Source: Mixia osmundae IAM 14324 (taxonomy: Eukaryota; Basidiomycota; Mixiomycetes; Mixiales; Mixiaceae). From it: a stretch of 64,000 nucleotides of DNA. Both the position numbers and the translations under genes were made by a program. Shown here in pieces: positions 58,983 to 64,000 of the stretch; position 1 is the stretch's first letter, and every line of letters starts with the position of its first letter. The stretch is taken from positions 599,146 to 663,145 of the forward strand of contig NW_014575558.1 of the NCBI RefSeq assembly GCF_000708205.1, in the 5' to 3' direction. The notes beneath the pieces were generated by a model. It did not search any database. It was not told the DNA's origin and saw only the letters and a program-made list of their open reading frames with translations.

Positions 58983-61506
58983 ATGCCCGCCTTCAAAGCG
59001 ATGCTTTTTCCGCCCTCACCGCAGACGACGAGAAGCCGTAAGCGAGCTGACGAGGACGTGCCAAAGTCGGAGAATGCGTATGCCGCTTTGCCAGCGTCGC
59101 CTTTGCTTGATCAACACGCGCCTGCCTCGCCTGCCATGTCGGTCACCTCTAGTACTTCCTCTCATGGCCACGGTCACTGCTGTGGATGCTGCGGCGGACA
59201 ATGCAATGCTACTCCGCCCACCCGGTCAAGCGCCGTGTTCTCAATCGGCGACGAAGGCGAGGATAACATGGGCTATCGGGACGAAGAGGCAAATGTAGAC
59301 ATATCGCCTTCCCTCAAGAGCACGCCAACATTCGAGTCCACTATTGCGGTGAGAAGAGGCAGTGGGCATCTCATAGGCCACGGACTTGGTCTGGGACTCG
59401 GTCTCGGCCAACCCTGTCGACATGGTCATTCGTCCCAAGTACGCGCCACGCCAGACGATGAGAAGTACAACATGGATGACTACAAGGAGATGCAACGCAT
59501 GCCAACGTCGAATACCCCAAAGAGGCCCTGGACGCGTTCGTCATGTCGAAGAATTATGGTACCTCTTGTCCTGCTAGGCGCGATCAGTCTCATCATCGTT
59601 GGCTTCACAAGTACATCAGAAACCAGGTTGAAAGCATCTTCAATTGCGCAAGATACACTGCAAAATGTGAAGCAGACTTCGAATGATGCCTGGGAGGCCT
59701 TTGTCTCACCCTGGAAATCCCACGAAGATATCGATGCATCCCTCGACGAATTAGCCAGCCTTCCACTGAGCACATCAGAAGCTCAAACGTCTAGCACGCC
59801 GCTCCCTGGCCCAGTATCCAGCCGACTATCCGTCGCTAGCGTGTCGAGCGCATCGAGCTCTGCGCAACCGACTCACACCCCATCGCCTGTGCAAACCCGA
59901 CTGGCAAAGTCAATAGAGGAGCATGGCTCTTACTGGGACACGCTCGAGCCTGCCCGACTAGAACGGTACGTCACTGCCATTCCCCTCGGTGGGACGAACA
60001 ATCAGCTCAAAGGCATCGTGAGTCTCATATCTACCCGGATCTCGCACAAAGCTGATCCTGGGCACCAAGTTCAATCTGCTTTACCTGGGCATCAAAAGCG
60101 CTAGAACAGTCATCCTCCCGCCCATCGCGCCCAATCTGCACCTCAACACCTTCAGCGGCCCGCCCTACAGCGCATTCTATGATCTTGAGCATTTGCAATC
60201 TCGCTTGAACCTTTCAGTCATCGAATGGGCAGATCTCAAGAGCGATCTCACTCCGTTTGGCGATAATCCGGTTGATCCCACTCAGCCAATAGAGGATCAA
60301 GGACCAATTCTCAACAAGCCGGACCGCAATCATGCCGAAGCATGGTACGGACCTGGCCCTATCACCAAGGAATACTTTATCAACGGCTGGCGCAATGATT
60401 CGGAAGAGCTCAAATGCTACTACAGTGCCGCTGTCGGTCTGCCAAAGACTGAGCCCAAGGCCAAACTGCTCAAGGATGACTCGTTCGGAAGGGGCTACTT
60501 GGTCAAGACCAATGCAACTTACCATCCTGCTGACACCGGCATCAATCATGGTCGCTTCGAGTCAATGGACAAAGCGGTAGAGATTCTGAAATATGATAGG
60601 GAGCACATCGATGGCAATCAGAAAGATCTGACTTGTTTGACACAGAGCTACTGGCTCGAGCAGACGCCCAGAATAGGCTCAGCTCAAGCGTTTGACGACA
60701 TTGGCCAGCACCTTACGTAATAGCATGACTCGCAGCACGAATCTAGCTGACCCTCGCGTCGCAGATTTAATCGACCGTTTACCGCGCTCGCAGAGTCTAT
60801 CATCGCGACTGTTCTCGGTGTTTCTGCCAATGACATCCACCGCAATCGCATCAGTTACATCACAGCGCACATCAGGAGGAATGACGTCGCGGACAAGTGT
60901 GACCCACGACCAGAAGGCGTGGAAATGCCCTCGTACCGCACTGCAACACCGTACAACGCGGACATGACAACTGACTATCAAGACGATGATCAAGGCTCCG
61001 CACAAAACAAACTCGAAGCTAGAGACGACATCTTTGACGATGCGATAGACATGGTCCAGGGACGCTTGGTCAAACGCAAGCAAGCGTGGTACAAGTGCGT
61101 CGTCAATAATGACAAAGTCATCAACCGAATCAACGGCATACGAGTACAAATGCTGAAAGATGCCGGCACGACGGTCTATACCACACGAGACGTCGAGGCC
61201 ATTCCGGTCGTGTTCACGACCGATGATCGTGATCCAAAGACGCGCGAGGAGCTTGCTTCCCAGCCTGGCTTCCACTTTGTCGATCACGAAAAGCTACAGA
61301 CTGCACAAAAGTATGGTGCTTGGTATCCGCCGATGCTCGATGCTGCCATCCTTACTGTGAGTTTTCCCAGACCTTTCTATGAGCGCTGCTGATACGTTTG
61401 CGAGCAGAGAGGTACAGTCTACATCGGTACATCTGTCTCAACCATGTCGCAGCTTGCTGGCCGGAGAAAGGTTGCCTGGCACGGCGGCGCAAGCCACTGG
61501 TTCTAG
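58983..61506 (+). CDS. Type II membrane protein with O-fucosyltransferase-like fold
   Basis: Predicted Golgi/ER glycosyltransferase-like protein, about 795 aa. A cytosolic N-terminus with a His/Cys-rich stretch (SSHGHGHCCGCCGGQC) precedes one membrane helix (IMVPLVLLGAISLIIVGF). The lumenal domain shows GT65/GT68-type marks: IPLGGTNNQLKG, RISYITAHIRRNDVADKC and GTVYIGTSVSTMSQLAGRRK. Introns: 60018-60051 (34 nt, very short), about 60719-60767 and 61356-61407. ATG 58983 is the first in frame. GDP-fucose use is inferred from the fold only. Convergent with NBS1. Confidence 0.72.
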
Positions 61507-61616
61507 ACAGGATGGAATCGACGGCAGGACATAGCGCAGGCGGGCGCAATTGCATAGGCATCCAACAACATCGCACAGCATTCTCACTGTACATACTTGC
61601 ATCAAGATTCGGAAAC

Positions 61617-64000
61617 TTACTTTCGGCGTGCCCGCGTGGGCTTGTTCGACAAGACTGAGGTACTCTTGAAGCCTGACAAAGCGATGCTGATCAGCAGAAT
61701 CATCTGATCTGTATATATCAGAGACAAACCCTTGAACGTCAGATCATCTGAATCTGATGAACTGTCTACGATGATCTCGTTGCGCTTAGTCGGCGATATA
61801 GTCGATTTTGCTGCGCGGCGGCCCGCTGAGGTACGAGGTGCAGCACCCTTTTGACTTTGCAATGTAAATGCATCGTCGTCTTCTAATTCTTCGTCGCTCG
61901 TTGTATGTACGTTCTCGATGATAGGTACATTGCGAACACCACGGGTACGAATAGACAGCTTGGGGACTTCATCTTCATCTTCCAGCGACACGTCGGACTC
62001 TTCCGGCAATTGCGATTGACCGACAATGACCTTTTTCTTGCGTGTCTTTGGCCTGCCTTGTAGGTATTGCTCGCCAAGGCCGAAATCATCTGGCTGTGAG
62101 ACATGAAAGACAACCTCTGGGCGCTGTCTACGTTGCGGCATAGACTGGTTCTTTGGTACGAAACCTTTATAATTGGGCAAGCCGGTACTGCCAAGGACCG
62201 GCTGGACTTTGGCTGGCCGAGGCTGTACTTCAAAGTAGACCTTGAGGAACTTGCACTGAGTTGATGGTTTATTCGCATCTTCTTTTGATAGCTCAAACGC
62301 GCGCTCTTCAGGTCCGTCGAACCTGAGCCGTTCGCCTTTGTCGACAATTGGCTTGTGCATGATAGGCTTGACGAGCTTTAGCGCGTTGAACTCTGCATTG
62401 AGTCGCGCGTCGTTATCCTTGTCCTTGCCGCGCGCTTTGGTCTTGATCTGTAGATAGCGATCATCGTCGGTGTCAGGCTCTTCTTGCACCGGTAGTATCT
62501 TGCCCCTTTTGGGCGCCTTGCTCTGCTTCGTGGGCCGGCCTGCCTCATCATCGAGGGTCATCACTTCATCGGCATCTTCCTTAGCAGACCGCTTCCGACC
62601 CCTTGCTGCCGGATTCTCGGCAATAGGCTCAACTACAGGTGTCCCTGTGCGAGCGCGCTTTGCGGGACGGTCGCCCTCGTCGGTGGTAAAAATAGGGACT
62701 TCGCTGACCGCAGCTGGTTCTTTGTCGCTGTCAGAATCATCAAATCCGGGTAATCTTGACGGATTGTTCGACTGCGTGGCCAGACGTTTCCTGACAATCG
62801 CTCTACGTGAAGGCAGAGCAGAAGACGAAGCTACTGTGCCATTTGTCTGTTCCTGTGCCAGTTCTGGCAGAGATCCTTCGGGCACTCGATCCATCGAGTC
62901 GTCGAAAGCTGCAAAGGTGTCGAACTTGGGCGCGTTGACGCTCGACGGAGGTCGAACGGGTCGTTTGGGCTTTCCGCTCTGCTGTCCGGGCACTGTTGGC
63001 GGGAACTCTGTGGGACCTGTAGGCATCGGACCGCTCGCCAAAGATTGTATGTCAGAGGGCGCGATCGATGGTGCCCGTTGCTGCATAGACTCCACAGGAC
63101 TGTGCGGCGCCTTCCTTTTGAAGTCGTCAAGGTTTACTGTAGCCTTGAAGATCATACTGAGCACGTCCATATGTTCAAGCAAGTAGATTTTGGGATGTGC
63201 GGTAGCTGCTTCGAGCCAAGTCGAGTCTGGGTCTATGAAGCTTTTGAAGAACATGACGTGCTTGCCGACGTTCTCGTTCACCAAGTCCTGGAGCTTTTTT
63301 CGACACTCTTGGAGCGATCTGCCATCGCCCGAAACTTCGATAGAAGTGCCACCTGCTGCGCTGATGACGCCCGGATATTCCTCGGTCTTTACAGCCCGCG
63401 TCAGTCCTTACTCACAGGCTCTGGCACGGAGACCTACAGCTGCTCGTTGAATCTGATTGTCGTGACCGACAAAGATCATCTGCTTGAACAGCCTCGGCCG
63501 AGCAGGCTGGACAAACATGCCCCTTGGCGAGGCGGCCATCCATTCTGTTCGGGCCAATTTAATGCCAAATTTGACGGGATCTGGCCAAGGTGAGTCCACG
63601 CCGAGATAGTCTCTGGGCTCTTCAAAGCTGATCTCGAGGGGAGATGACTTCCAGAAATTGATGTCGGATCCAGCTGAATGGGTCTGCCACGCTTCTCGCT
63701 TGCGCTCTATCTGAGCTTCCGCATTGACATCTGGCACGCCAGATGCACGGAGCTCCACTTCGATCGCATCTGGTATAGGCGGACATTGGGTCAAGGGGTC
63801 AAGAGCAGCGAAGAAGCCGTCTGTAACAAGTGGTATTGCTCGCGCGAGGGCAAGAAACAGCTTGGGCGTCAGGGCGACGGTAGCTTTGCGTGCAAGGTAG
63901 TATGAGATATTTTGGGCTTCTGCTAAGCTTCCGGTGATGCAAGACATGCCTGCCCCCGACTGCCATGAGGTTGCGATCTCCTGGGCTCGGCAAAGTGCAT
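61617..64000 (-). CDS. NBS1: NBS1/nibrin-like DNA repair protein, 5' part outside window
   Basis: Component of the MRE11-RAD50-NBS1 double-strand-break complex. The frame is open at the right edge, so the start and FHA domain lie outside. Visible: a BRCT block (AQNISYYLARKATVALTPKL, AIPLVTDGFFAALDP), a second BRCT (QMIFVGHDNQIQRA-TEEYPG, ISAAGGTSIEVS, HPKIYLLEHMDVLSMIF), then a long acidic, disordered tail. The segment TQCKFLKVYFEVQ could be the MRE11-binding motif. The end is FKGFKSTSVLSNKPTRARRK after an intron at about 61673-61730. Another intron lies near 63358-63408. Confidence 0.65.

Overview
The window is nuclear DNA of a fungus with a compact genome. Genes lie tens to a few hundred bases apart on both strands, and most carry several very short introns (about 34-62 nt). 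Conserved genes point to a fungus, probably a basidiomycete: a Zn2Cys6 regulator, a fused HIS7, a class V myosin, PEX19, KRR1, RPB4, AFG2 and an NBS1-like gene. A plant-associated Pucciniomycotina relative such as Mixia would fit the secreted-protein load, but that is a guess from style only. I saw no tRNA, rRNA, CRISPR array or recognisable transposon.

Layout. 0-4.1 kb: Zn2Cys6 factor and PEX19. 4.4-6.3 kb: three small secreted-protein genes. 6.4-16.9 kb: housekeeping genes (KRR1, SABATH-like methyltransferase, RCC1-repeat protein, GST-like protein, a 47-aa membrane protein, RBBP4-type WD40). 17-27.5 kb: secreted-protein genes flanking the class V myosin. 27.6-33.4 kb: pepsin-like protease, bHLH factor and sedolisin protease. 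33.6-39.7 kb: RPB4, DHHC acyltransferase, AFG2 and a short-chain dehydrogenase. 39.7-42.3 kb: more secreted proteins. 42.3-44.9 kb: GFA-fold enzyme and HIS7. 45.0-46.3 kb: a near-perfect inverted repeat of 622-bp arms. 46.7-52.5 kb: S28 peptidase and a tandem cluster of secreted proteins. 52.6-64 kb: nitrilase, TatD nuclease, a 927-aa orphan, an O-fucosyltransferase-like membrane protein and the 3' part of NBS1.

The main discovery is two unrecognised families of small secreted proteins, found by resolving splice sites by hand. Family B has nine genes (5.1, 17, 18.2, 25, 39.8, 41.5, 48.7, 49.5 and 51.5 kb). Members share a signal peptide, a beta-strand block, a Cys-Cys (or CxxxC) block and late cysteines; one gene carries the module twice. 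Family A has three genes (4.5, 26.1 and 26.9 kb), all with the same three-exon layout and about 150 aa. Several even smaller secreted peptides lie between them. With the A1, S28 and S53 proteases, the window looks rich in extracellular or host-facing functions.

The second notable feature is splicing. At least eight introns resolved by reading-frame phase and protein homology begin with GC rather than GT (mostly GCAAGN), three of them in KRR1. That is far more than expected for fungi. Exon junctions were inferred by eye from frame, consensus and homology; unresolved junctions are stated in each entry.
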